42,186 nt of DNA, taken from positions 1 to 42,186 of the forward strand of contig CALHVK010000048.1 in assembly GCA_938039195.1 (NCBI GenBank). Reading direction: 5' to 3'. The notes under the pieces were generated by a model. The model saw only the letters and a list, made by a program, of their open reading frames with translations. It had not been told where the DNA came from and searched no databases. The DNA comes from an uncultured Carnobacteriaceae bacterium (GTDB lineage Bacteria; Bacillota; Bacilli; Lactobacillales; Aerococcaceae). Below are positions 16,131 to 25,220 of the stretch, in pieces (position 1 is the stretch's first letter; each line of letters begins with the position of its first letter). Made by a program: the position numbers and the translations under genes.

Positions 16131-17005
16131 GAAGAACAATGATGTTCGTACCTGGTTCAAACGCAGCAATGTTGCGTGATGCTCCACTTTACGGCGCAGA
16201 CTCAATTATGTTTGACTTAGAAGATGCTGTTTCTTTAAAAGAGAAAGACTCAGCTCGTGTATTAGTACATTTCGCTTTAAAAACTTTTGACTACAGCAAT
16301 GTAGAAACAGTTGTACGTATTAACGGTTTAGATACAACAGGTGCTTTAGATATTGAAGCAGTTGTACTTGCTGGTGTTGACGTTGTTCGTTTACCAAAAA
16401 CAGAAACAGCTCAAGATATCGTAGACGTGGATGAAATCATCACTCGCGTTGAACGTGAAAACAACATCCCAGTAGGTCGCACTAAAATGATGGCTGCGAT
16501 TGAATCTGCTGAAGGTGTGTTAAACGCTCGCGAAATCGCTAAAGCAAGTGACCGTTTAATCGGTATCGCTTTAGGTGCTGAAGACTACGTAACAAACATG
16601 AAAACTCGTCGTTACCCTGATGGACAAGAGTTATTCTTCGCTCGTAGCATGATCTTACATGCGGCTCGTGCTGCAGGAATCGCTGCTATCGATACTGTTT
16701 ACTCTAACGTAGACAACATGGATGGATTCCGTGAAGAAGTAGAACGCATCAAACAATTAGGTTTCGATGGAAAATCTGTTATTAATCCTCGTCAAATTCC
16801 TGTGGTTAATAAAGTTTATGCACCAACAGAAAAAGAAATTCAAAACGCTAAAGAAGTTATTTGGGGAATTCGTGAAGCTGAAGCTAAAGGTTCAGGTGTT
16901 ATCTCAGTTAACGGTAAAATGGTCGATAAACCAATCGTGGAACGTGCTGAGCGCGTAATCGCATTGGCAAAAGCGGCTGGATTGATTAGCGAGGAGGAAA
17001 TTTAA
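16118..17005 (+). CDS. citE: Citrate lyase beta subunit (citryl-ACP lyase)
   Basis: CitE cleaves citryl-ACP to acetyl-ACP and oxaloacetate with a bound divalent metal. The 295-residue TIM barrel has RRTMMFVPGSNAAM at the start, the FDLEDAVSLKEKDSAR metal and substrate segment near residue 30, MMAAIESAEGVLNAREIA in the middle and GFDGKSVINPRQIPVVN near residue 215. SD AAGGAGAT lies inside the end of citD, with which it overlaps. The gene is almost saturated with the codons of highly expressed genes. Confidence 0.97.
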   Translation: MERLRRTMMFVPGSNAAMLRDAPLYGADSIMFDLEDAVSLKEKDSARVLVHFALKTFDYSNVETVVRINGLDTTGALDIEAVVLAGVDVVRLPKTETAQDIVDVDEIITRVERENNIPVGRTKMMAAIESAEGVLNAREIAKASDRLIGIALGAEDYVTNMKTRRYPDGQELFFARSMILHAARAAGIAAIDTVYSNVDNMDGFREEVERIKQLGFDGKSVINPRQIPVVNKVYAPTEKEIQNAKEVIWGIREAEAKGSGVISVNGKMVDKPIVERAERVIALAKAAGLISEEEI

Positions 17006-17006
17006 G

Positions 17007-18539
17007 ATGGTATTAAATAAAGCTGGACGTGAAATTCCACAAGAATATGCAGATCAATATGGGGTATACGAAGGTGAGTTAGCTCGCATTAAACCTTATG
17101 AAGCAGCTAGCCGTAAAATCAAACCTGTTGAACCTCGTCAAGAAAAATTATTAGGTAGCATTCGTGAAGCTATTGAAAAAACTGGCTTAAAAGATGGCAT
17201 GACAATCTCATTCCACCACCACTTCCGTGAAGGAGACTATGTAATTAACATGGTTATGGATGAAATTGCAAAAATGGGGATTAAAAACCTATCTATCGCG
17301 CCTTCTTCAATCGCAAACGTACACGAACCATTAATTGAACACATCAAAAATGGTGTCATTACAAACATCACTTCATCTGGTTTACGTGATAAATTAGGGG
17401 CAGCAATCTCTAGCGGTATCATGGAAAACCCAGTTGTGATTCGTTCACACGGTGGACGTGCTCGTGCGATTACTGCAGGAGACATCCACATCGACGTTGC
17501 TTTCCTTGGAGCTCCAAGTTCTGACGAGTACGGTAACATCAATGGTACAAAAGGAAAAGCAACTTGCGGTTCTTTAGGATACGCAATGATCGACGCTAAA
17601 TACGCTGACCAAGTAGTTGCGATTACAGATAGCCTTGTACCTTATCCAAATACTCCAATCAGCATTCCACAAACAGACGTGGACTACGTGGTTGTTGTAG
17701 ATGAAATCGGAGATCCTAAAGGGATTGCCAAAGGGGCAACTCGTTTCACTAAAAACCCTAAAGAATTATTAATCGCAGAATACGCTTCTAAAGTAATCAC
17801 TGGTTCTCCATATTACAAAGAAGGATTCTCATTCCAAACTGGTACAGGTGGAGCTTCTCTTGCTGCAACTCGTTTCATCCGTGAAGCAATGATTAAAGAC
17901 GGCATCAAAGCAAGCTTTGTACTTGGTGGTATTACAAACTCAATGTGCGAATTGTTAGAAGAAGGTTTAGTTGAGAAAGTCATCGACGTTCAAGACTTCG
18001 ACCACCCATCAGCAATTTCACTAGCAAACAACGCAAACCACTATGAAATTGACGCAAGCATGTACGCAAACCCATTATCTAAAGGTTCTGTTATCAACCG
18101 TTTAGACGTTGCAATCCTTTCTGCTTTAGAAGTAGATACAGACTTCAACGTAAACGTAATGACAGGTTCTGACGGAGTTATCCGTGGAGCTTCAGGTGGT
18201 CACTGTGATACAGCCTTTGCTTCAAAAATGTCAATGGTAATCAGCCCATTAGTACGTGGACGCATCCCTACATTCGTAGAATCAGTAAATACTGTGATTA
18301 CTCCTGGTACAAGTGTGGACGTGGTTGTTACTGAAATCGGTATTGCCATCAACCCTAACCGTCAAGACTTAATTGAACACTTCAAAGGGTTAGATGTCCC
18401 TCAATACACAATTAAAGAATTACAAGAAAAAGCATACAGCATCGTTGGAAACCCAGAACCAATCCAATATGGTGATAAAGTGGTTGCGGTAATCGAATAC
18501 CGTGATGGAAGCATCATCGACGTTGTTCGCAATGTTTAA
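17007..18539 (+). CDS. citF: Citrate lyase alpha subunit (citrate:acetyl-ACP transferase)
   Basis: CitF exchanges acetyl for citryl on the CitD prosthetic group, the first half-reaction of citrate lyase. The 510-residue protein has full family length, with the conserved SFHHHFREGDYVINMVMDEI near residue 68, AFLGAPSSDEYGN, and the C-terminal RGASGGHCDTAF and GIAINPNRQDL segments. GAGGAGG lies ahead of the ATG, one base after the citE stop. Its last codons overlap the start of citX. Confidence 0.97.
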   Translation: MVLNKAGREIPQEYADQYGVYEGELARIKPYEAASRKIKPVEPRQEKLLGSIREAIEKTGLKDGMTISFHHHFREGDYVINMVMDEIAKMGIKNLSIAPSSIANVHEPLIEHIKNGVITNITSSGLRDKLGAAISSGIMENPVVIRSHGGRARAITAGDIHIDVAFLGAPSSDEYGNINGTKGKATCGSLGYAMIDAKYADQVVAITDSLVPYPNTPISIPQTDVDYVVVVDEIGDPKGIAKGATRFTKNPKELLIAEYASKVITGSPYYKEGFSFQTGTGGASLAATRFIREAMIKDGIKASFVLGGITNSMCELLEEGLVEKVIDVQDFDHPSAISLANNANHYEIDASMYANPLSKGSVINRLDVAILSALEVDTDFNVNVMTGSDGVIRGASGGHCDTAFASKMSMVISPLVRGRIPTFVESVNTVITPGTSVDVVVTEIGIAINPNRQDLIEHFKGLDVPQYTIKELQEKAYSIVGNPEPIQYGDKVVAVIEYRDGSIIDVVRNV

Positions 18540-19083
18540 TTCTTTGTTTGATGGAGCACCCGTGGATATCATGCAAATGCTTGATGCCAGAGAAAGACGT
18601 GCTCATACCCAACAACAATTACTAGAACAATTCAACCCGTGTGTACTCGTGTCCATCACACTGAATATTCCGGGACCTGTAAAAAATTCAGAGGCGATTA
18701 CAACCGTCTTCGCCTCTGTGATTTCTGAATTAGATGAGGCGTTAATGCCTTTTGAGAAACTTCACCAAGAAGACTTCTCCCTTCAGACAGGAATGGAATT
18801 TTACCGAGTACTTCGCGCAGATGCACTGGATGTAAAGCGCGTATGTACAGAGTTTGAAGAAGGACACCCACTCGGGAGATTACTCGATATCGATGTCGTG
18901 GAAATGGCAGGAGAGACTCCGACGCCTATTAGTCGAACAGCTCTTGGAATGTCTCCAAGACGCTGTTTTATCTGCAATGAGGAAGCAAAAGTGTGCGCCC
19001 GTTCTAGAAAGCACACGGTCCAAGAGATGCAAGAGCATATCGCTCGCCTTGTCGCAGAGTACACATCGATGAAAAGACCTTAA
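18532..19083 (+). CDS. citX: Apo-citrate lyase phosphoribosyl-dephospho-CoA transferase CitX
   Basis: CitX transfers the prosthetic group made by CitG onto the Ser of CitD. Counted from 18532 the protein is 183 residues, the usual length. Visible motifs are MLDARERRAHTQQQLL near the start, the middle ISRTALGMSPRRCFICNEEAKVCARSRKHT and the helical C-terminus. The ATG at 18532 overlaps the citF stop by 8 bases and has no SD, so it relies on coupling. An ATG at 18502 in frame is possible but would add ten residues inside citF. Confidence 0.9.
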   Translation: MFNSLFDGAPVDIMQMLDARERRAHTQQQLLEQFNPCVLVSITLNIPGPVKNSEAITTVFASVISELDEALMPFEKLHQEDFSLQTGMEFYRVLRADALDVKRVCTEFEEGHPLGRLLDIDVVEMAGETPTPISRTALGMSPRRCFICNEEAKVCARSRKHTVQEMQEHIARLVAEYTSMKRP

Positions 19084-19097
19084 GAAAGGAAGATATT

Positions 19098-20492
19098 ATG
19101 AGCAAAATTATCCGTTTAACTGAAACGGTTTTGCGTGACGGACAACAAAGTCAAATCGCGACTCGTATGTCAACTGAAGATATGTTACCAATCTTGGAAA
19201 CATTAGATCAAGCTGGCTTCCATGCGTTAGAAGTATGGGGAGGAGCAACTTTTGACTCTTGTATTCGTTTCTTGAATGAAGACCCATGGGAACGTCTACG
19301 TCAAATTCGCGCAGCAGTTAAAGATACAAAATTGCAAATGTTATTACGTGGACAAAACCTATTAGGATACCGTAACTATGCTGATGATGTGGTACGTTTA
19401 TTCGTAGAAAAATCTGTACAAAACGGAATCGACATTATTCGTGTATTCGATGCTTTAAACGATGTTCGTAACATGAAGACATCTATCGAAGCAACAAAAT
19501 TAGCAGGCGGACACTGCCAAACAGCAATTTCTTACACAACAAGTCCAGTTCATACTGTAGACTACTATGTTGATTTAGTAGGACGCATGGCAGAATTCGG
19601 TGCAGACTCAATCTGTATTAAAGACATGGCTGGGGTATTAACACCTCAAACAGGTTACGAATTAGTAAGCCGTATTAAAGAAAAAACTGATCTTCCTTTA
19701 GAAGTTCACACTCACGCTACAAGTGGTATTTCTGAAATGACTTACTTAAAAGTAGCTGAAGCAGGCGCAGACATCATCGACACTTGCTTATCATCATTCT
19801 CTGGTGGTACAAGTCAACCTGCAACTGAATCGATGGCTTTAGCCCTGCAAGATTTAGGATTTGAAACTGGCGTTGACATGAAGAAAGTGGAAGAAGCAAC
19901 AGCTTACTTCAACGGTATTCGTGATAAATTCCGTGCAGAAGGAATCTTAAACCCTAAAGTAAAAGATACAGAACCAAAAACATTAATTTACCAAGTACCT
20001 GGTGGAATGTTATCAAACCTATTAAGTCAATTAACAGAACAAGGCTTAGCAGACAAATACGAAGAAGTATTAGCTGAAGTGCCAAAAGTACGTGCTGACT
20101 TAGGTTACCCACCACTTGTAACACCATTATCACAAATGGTTGGGACACAAGCGGTAATGAACGTGATTTCAGGCGAACGTTTCAAACTCGTTCCAAAAGA
20201 AATCAAAGACTATGTTTTAGGATTATATGGACAAGCTCCAGCAGAAATTAATCCTGAAGTAAAAGCGAAAATTATTGGAGATGCAGAAGTTGTGACAGTT
20301 CGTCCAGCTGATTTAATCGAAGATCAATTACCAGAAATTCGTGAAGAGATTAAAGAGTACGCTAAATCTGATGAAGATGTATTAATGTACGCACTCTTCC
20401 CACAACAAGCAAAAGACTTCTTAGGACGTCGTGAAGATCCATTCTACGATGTACCATTACAAACAGTAGAAGTTACTTTAGACTTAAAATAG
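19098..20492 (+). CDS. oadA: Oxaloacetate decarboxylase carboxyltransferase subunit
   Basis: OadA moves the carboxyl group of oxaloacetate to biotin, releasing pyruvate. The 464-residue protein has the DRE-TIM start LTETVLRDGQQSQIATRM, the metal-binding EVHTHATSGISEMTYLKVAE near residue 205 and the family's C-terminal helical part. It ends before any biotinyl domain, as expected since the carrier is the separate oadD. It is the last gene of the oad-cit operon. GAAAGGAAG precedes the ATG and a strong terminator follows. Confidence 0.96.
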   Translation: MSKIIRLTETVLRDGQQSQIATRMSTEDMLPILETLDQAGFHALEVWGGATFDSCIRFLNEDPWERLRQIRAAVKDTKLQMLLRGQNLLGYRNYADDVVRLFVEKSVQNGIDIIRVFDALNDVRNMKTSIEATKLAGGHCQTAISYTTSPVHTVDYYVDLVGRMAEFGADSICIKDMAGVLTPQTGYELVSRIKEKTDLPLEVHTHATSGISEMTYLKVAEAGADIIDTCLSSFSGGTSQPATESMALALQDLGFETGVDMKKVEEATAYFNGIRDKFRAEGILNPKVKDTEPKTLIYQVPGGMLSNLLSQLTEQGLADKYEEVLAEVPKVRADLGYPPLVTPLSQMVGTQAVMNVISGERFKLVPKEIKDYVLGLYGQAPAEINPEVKAKIIGDAEVVTVRPADLIEDQLPEIREEIKEYAKSDEDVLMYALFPQQAKDFLGRREDPFYDVPLQTVEVTLDLK

Positions 20493-20501
20493 TTTTGCTA
20501 G

Positions 20502-20545
20502 AAAGCTGAAAAGCTAGGCCCCGCAGCCCGGCTTTTCAGCTTTTT
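20502..20545 (+). terminator. Intrinsic terminator of the oad-cit operon
   Basis: AAAGCTGAAAAGC at 20502-20514 pairs perfectly with GCTTTTCAGCTTT at 20531-20543, and the T run extends to 20545. The loop is 16 bases and GC-rich. Confidence 0.9.
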
Positions 20546-20560
20546 GTGTGCTTTAAACTG

Positions 20561-20569
20561 TGTTATAAT
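20561..20569 (+). promoter_or_regulatory. Extended -10 promoter of the cysE operon
   Basis: TGTTATAAT is TG-N-TATAAT, an extended -10 element. The T-rich -35 region overlaps the tail of the previous terminator. The transcript would start near 20576, leaving a leader of under 30 bases, so there is no room for a T-box. Confidence 0.7.
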
Positions 20570-20603
20570 GAATAGAATAGACAAATGCAAAGGAAGTGAA
20601 GGA

Positions 20604-21164
20604 ATGGGACGTTTTAGAGAAGATATGGATACTTATAAGAGAAATGATCCAGCGGCAAGAAGCAGCTTGGAAATCGTCTTGACGTACCCAGGATATCACG
20701 CAACGGTCTTACACCGCGTAGCGCATTGGTTCCATACGAAGGCGAAAATGAGACTCCTTGCACGGATGGTCGCTGGCTTTAGCAGGTTCCTAACAGGCAT
20801 CGAAATTCATCCAGGCGCAACGATTGGAAGACGATTCTTTATCGACCATGGAATGGGGATCGTCATTGGAGAAACGACGATTATCGGGGACGATGTCAAA
20901 ATGTTCCATGCGGTCACACTAGGCGGAACCGGGAAGGATACCGGCAAGCGCCATCCAACCATCGAAAATGGGGTGCTTTTATCAGCGCATTCGCAAGTGA
21001 TTGGCCCTGTGACGGTTGGAGAATATGCCAAAATTGGGGCGGCGGCAGTTGTGTTAGACGACATTCCTGCACATACCACAGCTGTTGGATTACCAGCGCG
21101 AGTGGTCCGCGTCCATACACCAGAAGAAATTGAAAGAGATACGACTATCGGAGGAAACTTATGA
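20604..21164 (+). CDS. cysE: Serine O-acetyltransferase
   Basis: CysE makes O-acetylserine from serine and acetyl-CoA, the first step of cysteine synthesis. Counted from 20604 it has 186 residues: a short helical N-terminus, then left-handed beta-helix repeats IHPGATIGRRFFIDHGMGI and IIGDDVKMFHAVTLGGTGKD (with catalytic His residues), and a GLPARVV C-terminal turn. An upstream in-frame TTG at 20544 is rejected because it lies before the likely transcript start. GGAAGTGAAGGA is the ribosome site. Its stop overlaps cysS by 4 bases. Confidence 0.95.
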   Translation: MGRFREDMDTYKRNDPAARSSLEIVLTYPGYHATVLHRVAHWFHTKAKMRLLARMVAGFSRFLTGIEIHPGATIGRRFFIDHGMGIVIGETTIIGDDVKMFHAVTLGGTGKDTGKRHPTIENGVLLSAHSQVIGPVTVGEYAKIGAAAVVLDDIPAHTTAVGLPARVVRVHTPEEIERDTTIGGNL

Positions 21165-22570
21165 TTCAAATCTACAATACTTTAACAAGACAAAAAGAAG
21201 CATTTAAACCGATTGAAGAAGGAAAAGTGAGCATGTATGTGTGCGGCCCAACGGTTTATAACTATATTCATATCGGAAATGCCCGTAGTACGGTTTCCTT
21301 TGATACGATTCGTCGTTACTTTGAATACCGTGGTTATGACGTGAATTTCGTTTCGAACTTTACAGATGTGGACGATAAAATCATTCGCGTGGCTAACGAA
21401 ACTGGTATGACGGCTGAAGAAGTTTCAAAGAAATATATCGAAGCGTTCTTTGAAGATACAAACGCCCTAAACGTGAAGAAGGCGACACTAAATCCAACGG
21501 TCATGAACACAATGGATGACATTATTGCCTTTGTAGCAGATTTAGTCGATAAAGGCATGGCGTATGAATCAGAAGGCGATGTGTATTTCATCACTGAAAA
21601 ATTCAAAGATTATGGAGAACTCAGCGATCAACGCATTGAAGACTTACAAATCGGTGCAAGTAATCGTACAGCCTCAGAAGATGATGCGAAGAAACGCAAT
21701 CCGTTAGACTTTGCATTGTGGAAGAGCGCAAAACCAAATGAAATTAGCTGGAACTCTCCATGGGGCAAGGGGCGCCCAGGATGGCATATTGAATGCTCGG
21801 TAATGGCGACAAAACACTTAGGAGATACAATTGATATTCACGGTGGTGGACAAGACTTAGCGTTCCCTCACCACGAAAACGAGATCGCGCAAAGTGAATC
21901 AAAAACAGGGAAGAAATTTGCGAACTACTGGATGCATAATGCGTTTGTAACGATGGGTGAAGAGAAAATGAGTAAATCTCTTGGAAACTTCGTGCTCGTT
22001 CACGACTTAATCCAACAACTCGACCCACAAGTACTCCGTTTCTTCTTAGCAAGTGCGCACTATCGTCGTCCATTGAAATTTAGTGAAGCGGCTCTTCAAG
22101 AAGCAGCCGTGAACCTTGAAAAAGTACAAACAACTTTCAAGAACTCACGCTACCGCTTGGAAACAGCCGTTGAAACATTACCAGAAGATGCAGAACGCTT
22201 AGCGAAATTCGATGCGATTGAAGCGGAATTTCAAAAAGAAATGGATGATGACTTCAATGCGGCAAATGGGATGACAGTGTTATATCAATGGTTGAAAGAA
22301 TGGAATGTGTACTTAGAACAAGAAGTCGTTTCAGCATCAGTACTCGAAGCGCTCCTTGAAAAAGCGACCGTTCTGTTTGGAATTTTTGGAATCGTGGAAA
22401 AACAAGAAGCATTACTCGATGATGATATTCAAGCATTAATCGATGAACGTCTCGAAGCGCGTAAAGCGAAAAACTTTGCTCGCAGTGACGAAATTCGTGA
22501 TTTACTAAAAGAACAAGGGATTGTATTAGAAGACACTCCACAAGGAACAAGATGGAGAAGAGAAGCATGA
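21161..22570 (+). CDS. cysS: Cysteine-tRNA ligase
   Basis: This 469-residue class I synthetase has the zinc-site start MYVCGPTVYNYIHIGNARS (HIGH-type HIGN), the WHIECSVMA and HGGGQDLAFPHHENEIAQ zinc-binding segments, and the KMSKS loop EKMSKSLGNF near residue 266. It overlaps cysE and mrnC by four bases each (ATGA junctions), so the run is translationally coupled. This is the ancient Firmicute order cysE-cysS-mrnC-rlmB-rae1. Confidence 0.98.
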   Translation: MIQIYNTLTRQKEAFKPIEEGKVSMYVCGPTVYNYIHIGNARSTVSFDTIRRYFEYRGYDVNFVSNFTDVDDKIIRVANETGMTAEEVSKKYIEAFFEDTNALNVKKATLNPTVMNTMDDIIAFVADLVDKGMAYESEGDVYFITEKFKDYGELSDQRIEDLQIGASNRTASEDDAKKRNPLDFALWKSAKPNEISWNSPWGKGRPGWHIECSVMATKHLGDTIDIHGGGQDLAFPHHENEIAQSESKTGKKFANYWMHNAFVTMGEEKMSKSLGNFVLVHDLIQQLDPQVLRFFLASAHYRRPLKFSEAALQEAAVNLEKVQTTFKNSRYRLETAVETLPEDAERLAKFDAIEAEFQKEMDDDFNAANGMTVLYQWLKEWNVYLEQEVVSASVLEALLEKATVLFGIFGIVEKQEALLDDDIQALIDERLEARKAKNFARSDEIRDLLKEQGIVLEDTPQGTRWRREA

Positions 22571-22968
22571 CAGAAAAAAACTGGAAGCTGTTAAATGGGT
22601 TGGCCTTAGCCTATATGGGTGACGGGATTTATGAAGTGTATGTCAGAAATCACGTGATGCAAAAAGGGCTCACAAAGCCAAATCAATTACACGCGACCGC
22701 AACCAAATTTGTTTCGGCAAAAGCGCAAGCACGCTTGATGCAACAAATGTTGGAACAAGAAAACTTCTTAACGGAAGAAGAATTAGAAATTTACAAACGA
22801 GGACGCAATAGTAAGAGTCATACGGTAGCTAAAAATGCGGATGTCGGAACTTACCGTATTGCGACTGGTTTTGAAGCATTAATGGGGTACTTATATTTAT
22901 CAGGCCAACAAGCTAGATTGGAAGAACTCATCAACTGGTGCTTACAACAAGTGGAAGGTGAACAGTAA
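22567..22968 (+). CDS. mrnC: Mini-ribonuclease 3
   Basis: MrnC is an RNase III-type catalytic domain without the double-stranded RNA-binding domain and matures 23S rRNA ends. The 133-residue protein carries the signature NGLALAYMGDGIYEVYVRNH near residues 9-28, including the catalytic Asp-Glu cluster, and the KRGRNSKSHTVAKNADVGTYR segment. A start at 22552 is possible, but 22567 forms the ATGA overlap with cysS and has GGAGAAGA at the right distance. Confidence 0.94.
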   Translation: MTEKNWKLLNGLALAYMGDGIYEVYVRNHVMQKGLTKPNQLHATATKFVSAKAQARLMQQMLEQENFLTEEELEIYKRGRNSKSHTVAKNADVGTYRIATGFEALMGYLYLSGQQARLEELINWCLQQVEGEQ

Positions 22969-22969
22969 C

Positions 22970-23818
22970 ATGGCACGAAATGAATATGCACCAAAGAAAA
23001 AATCAAGAAATGGCAATCGTTTGAACCGTGGTGAAAAGAGACAACGCCCGGCACGTGAACACGTAGAACGTGCGGAAGTACAAGAAGTGGTGGACTTTGT
23101 GTTTGGACGTCATGCAGTGGTAGAGGCCTTGAAAACGCCGGACCGCGTGAACCGCGTCTTTATCCAAGAAGGCACTTCTGGTAGAGATGCCGCAAAAGTC
23201 ATTGAACTCGCGCGTGAAAAAGGCATTCAAGTTCAAACCGTTCCAAAGACGAAGATTGAAGACCTTGTCGGCAATGCCGTTCACCAAGGACTCGTGGCTT
23301 CGATTGCGGCGTATGAATATGCCGATTTAGAAGACGTTTTTAAGAAGGCTGAAGAAAAAGGCGAAGATCCATTTATCGTCATCTTAGACGGAGTGGAAGA
23401 TCCACATAACTTAGGAAGTATTTTACGTACGGCAGACGCAACAGGCGTTCACGGTATTATTATTCCAAAACGCAGATCGGCTTCATTGACAGCGACTGTT
23501 GCCAAAGCTTCAACGGGTGCCATTGAGCATGTGCCGGTTGTCCGCGTAACGAATTTAACGCAGACGATTGAACAATTGAAGGCGCGAGGCATTTGGGTGT
23601 TTGGAACCGACATGAATGGAACGGACTACCGCAAATGGAATACAAGTGGGCCTCTTGCCATTGTGATGGGGAACGAAGGAAAAGGCGTATCTCGTATCGT
23701 GAAGGAAAGCGTGGACGAAATGGTGACCATCCCGATGGTGGGACATGTCCAAAGCCTGAACGCGAGCGTGGCGAGTGCCTTAATGATGTACGAAGTCTTC
23801 CGTAACCGTTCGTTATAG
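22970..23818 (+). CDS. rlmB: 23S rRNA (guanosine-2'-O-)-methyltransferase RlmB
   Basis: This 282-residue SPOUT methyltransferase of the TrmH/SpoU class modifies a conserved guanosine of 23S rRNA. A basic N-terminal extension of about 40 residues (KKKSRNGNRLNRGEKRQRP) precedes the substrate-binding domain (FVFGRHAVVEAL). The SPOUT knot motifs are LDGVEDPHNLGSILRTADA, VMGNEGKGVSR and SLNASVASALMMYE. The start at 22970 overlaps nothing and uses GGAAGGTG inside the end of mrnC. An in-frame GTG at 22958 is less likely. Confidence 0.95.
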   Translation: MARNEYAPKKKSRNGNRLNRGEKRQRPAREHVERAEVQEVVDFVFGRHAVVEALKTPDRVNRVFIQEGTSGRDAAKVIELAREKGIQVQTVPKTKIEDLVGNAVHQGLVASIAAYEYADLEDVFKKAEEKGEDPFIVILDGVEDPHNLGSILRTADATGVHGIIIPKRRSASLTATVAKASTGAIEHVPVVRVTNLTQTIEQLKARGIWVFGTDMNGTDYRKWNTSGPLAIVMGNEGKGVSRIVKESVDEMVTIPMVGHVQSLNASVASALMMYEVFRNRSL

Positions 23819-23835
23819 GAAACGGGGGATGCACA

Positions 23836-24375
23836 TTGAAAAAGCAACTCTATATTGTTGATGGCTACAATATGATTGGTGCTTGGCCGGAACTAGTGGC
23901 TTTGAAGAAGCAAGATGACTTAGAGAGCGCGAGAGATTTACTCATTCAGCGCTGCTCGAATTTTCAGAAGTTTGAAAATATCGAAGTCTGGATTGTCTTT
24001 GATGCGCAGTTTGTGCCAGGAATTACCCAGTCATTTGACGAAGCCGAAGTGAAAGTGATTTTTACGGCTGAAGGGGAGACGGCGGATAGCTATATTGAAC
24101 GCACCGTATCAGAAATGAATATGCGTCTTGTTCAAGTATCCGTAGCGACCAGTGACTTGGCCGAGCAGTGGTTTATCTTCCAAAAAGGAGCCCTGCGTAA
24201 ATCAGCTAGAGATTTTTATAAGGAATTAGAAAGTAGTAGGGATAAACAAACAGAGATGGCACGAACTTTCCATCATAAAGGAAGTACGCGCCGAAATCCC
24301 TGGAGTGACGCACAAATGGCACTATTAAATCATTTGCGCTTTAGCTTGGGAGGCAGTGCAAAAAAGAAAAAATAG
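23836..24375 (+). CDS. rae1: NYN-domain ribosome-associated endonuclease (YacP/Rae1)
   Basis: This 179-residue PIN-like NYN nuclease has the family start YIVDGYNMIGAWPEL, the acidic VWIVFDAQFVPG and the AEGETADSYIERTV segment, which supply the metal-binding Asp and Glu residues. In B. subtilis the homologue cuts mRNA in the ribosomal A site. The start is TTG at 23836. An ATG at 23829 is in another frame. In Bacillus sigH, secE and nusG follow; here they are missing and a two-component system comes next. Confidence 0.9.
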   Translation: MKKQLYIVDGYNMIGAWPELVALKKQDDLESARDLLIQRCSNFQKFENIEVWIVFDAQFVPGITQSFDEAEVKVIFTAEGETADSYIERTVSEMNMRLVQVSVATSDLAEQWFIFQKGALRKSARDFYKELESSRDKQTEMARTFHHKGSTRRNPWSDAQMALLNHLRFSLGGSAKKKK

Positions 24376-24409
24376 TGAATTAGCGCATTTCAAATACGCA
24401 ACTTCACAC

Positions 24410-24467
24410 TTTCTTCATAAATTGTCGTGTGTGATTTCATATTAATGGTGTACAATCTGTGAAGAAA
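24410..24467. promoter_or_regulatory. Inverted repeat over the promoter of the two-component operon
   Basis: TTTCTTCATAAATTG at 24410-24424 and CAATCTGTGAAGAAA at 24453-24467 match as inverted repeats at 13 of 15 positions. The right half overlaps a -10-like TACAAT at 24451-24456. Such an arrangement would suit a regulator binding site or autoregulation, but no regulator can be named. The rest of the gap between rae1 and the response regulator holds no terminator that I can see. Confidence 0.4.
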
Positions 24468-24509
24468 CTTATAATAATTATAATTTAGCAATAAAAAGGA
24501 GTGTAAGTG

Positions 24510-25217
24510 ATGCATATTTTAATGATTGAAGATACAGAAGCAGTTTGCGAAATGATGGAGATGTTTTTTGAAAACGAAGGTTGGAAGGCAAGCTTCTACC
24601 ACGATGGTAAAGAAGGTCTTGATGCATTCTTAGAAAACCAAAACAAATGGGGAGTTGTCATCTTAGATGTAAACTTACCAAGTATGGATGGAATGCAAAT
24701 TTGCCGCCAAATCCGCCAAGTGAACCAAAACGTTCCAATCATAATGCTTACAGCACGCGATTCAGAAAGTGACCAAGTTATCGGTCTTGAAATTGGTGCA
24801 GACGACTATGTCGCAAAACCATTCAGTGCGGTAACAATCATGGCTCGTATCAAAGCATTATTACGTCGTACACAACGCGCGACAGTTGCAGACAACACAT
24901 TTGTTTCAGCATTTGATGTAGAAACAGATCACGTAAAAATTAATACGAAAACACACGAAGCGTTTATCGATGGCAAACAAATCGAAAACTTAACACCAAA
25001 AGAATTTGACTTATTAATGGTAATGGCGAAACACCAACGTCAAGTATTCACTCGTGAACACTTATTGACGAAAATTTGGGAAGATCCATTCTATGGTGAC
25101 GAGCGTACCGTTGATGCTCACATTAAGAAGCTTCGCCAAAAAATCGAAGCAGTTGGCCCACACGTAATTCATACTGTTTGGGGCGTAGGATATAAATTTG
25201 ACGATAGCGAGTTGTAA
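24510..25217 (+). CDS. OmpR-family response regulator
   Basis: This 235-residue regulator has a receiver domain (residues 1-120) with the acidic pocket at E7-D8, the phosphoacceptor D53 in VVILDVNLPS and the conserved K103 in DDYVAKPFS. A C-terminal winged-helix domain follows, with KEFDLLMVMAKHQRQVFTRE and DERTVDAHIKKLRQKI. AAAAGGAG lies ahead of ATG 24510, and the GTG at 24507 is too close. It is followed after three bases by its kinase. The stimulus is unknown. Confidence 0.94.
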   Translation: MHILMIEDTEAVCEMMEMFFENEGWKASFYHDGKEGLDAFLENQNKWGVVILDVNLPSMDGMQICRQIRQVNQNVPIIMLTARDSESDQVIGLEIGADDYVAKPFSAVTIMARIKALLRRTQRATVADNTFVSAFDVETDHVKINTKTHEAFIDGKQIENLTPKEFDLLMVMAKHQRQVFTREHLLTKIWEDPFYGDERTVDAHIKKLRQKIEAVGPHVIHTVWGVGYKFDDSEL

Positions 25218-25220
25218 TCC

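Noticed and set aside
20546..20603. T-box riboswitch before cysE-cysS
   Set aside because: The promoter leaves under 30 bases of leader, too short for a T-box, and no T-box words are present. The gltX leader is also too short.
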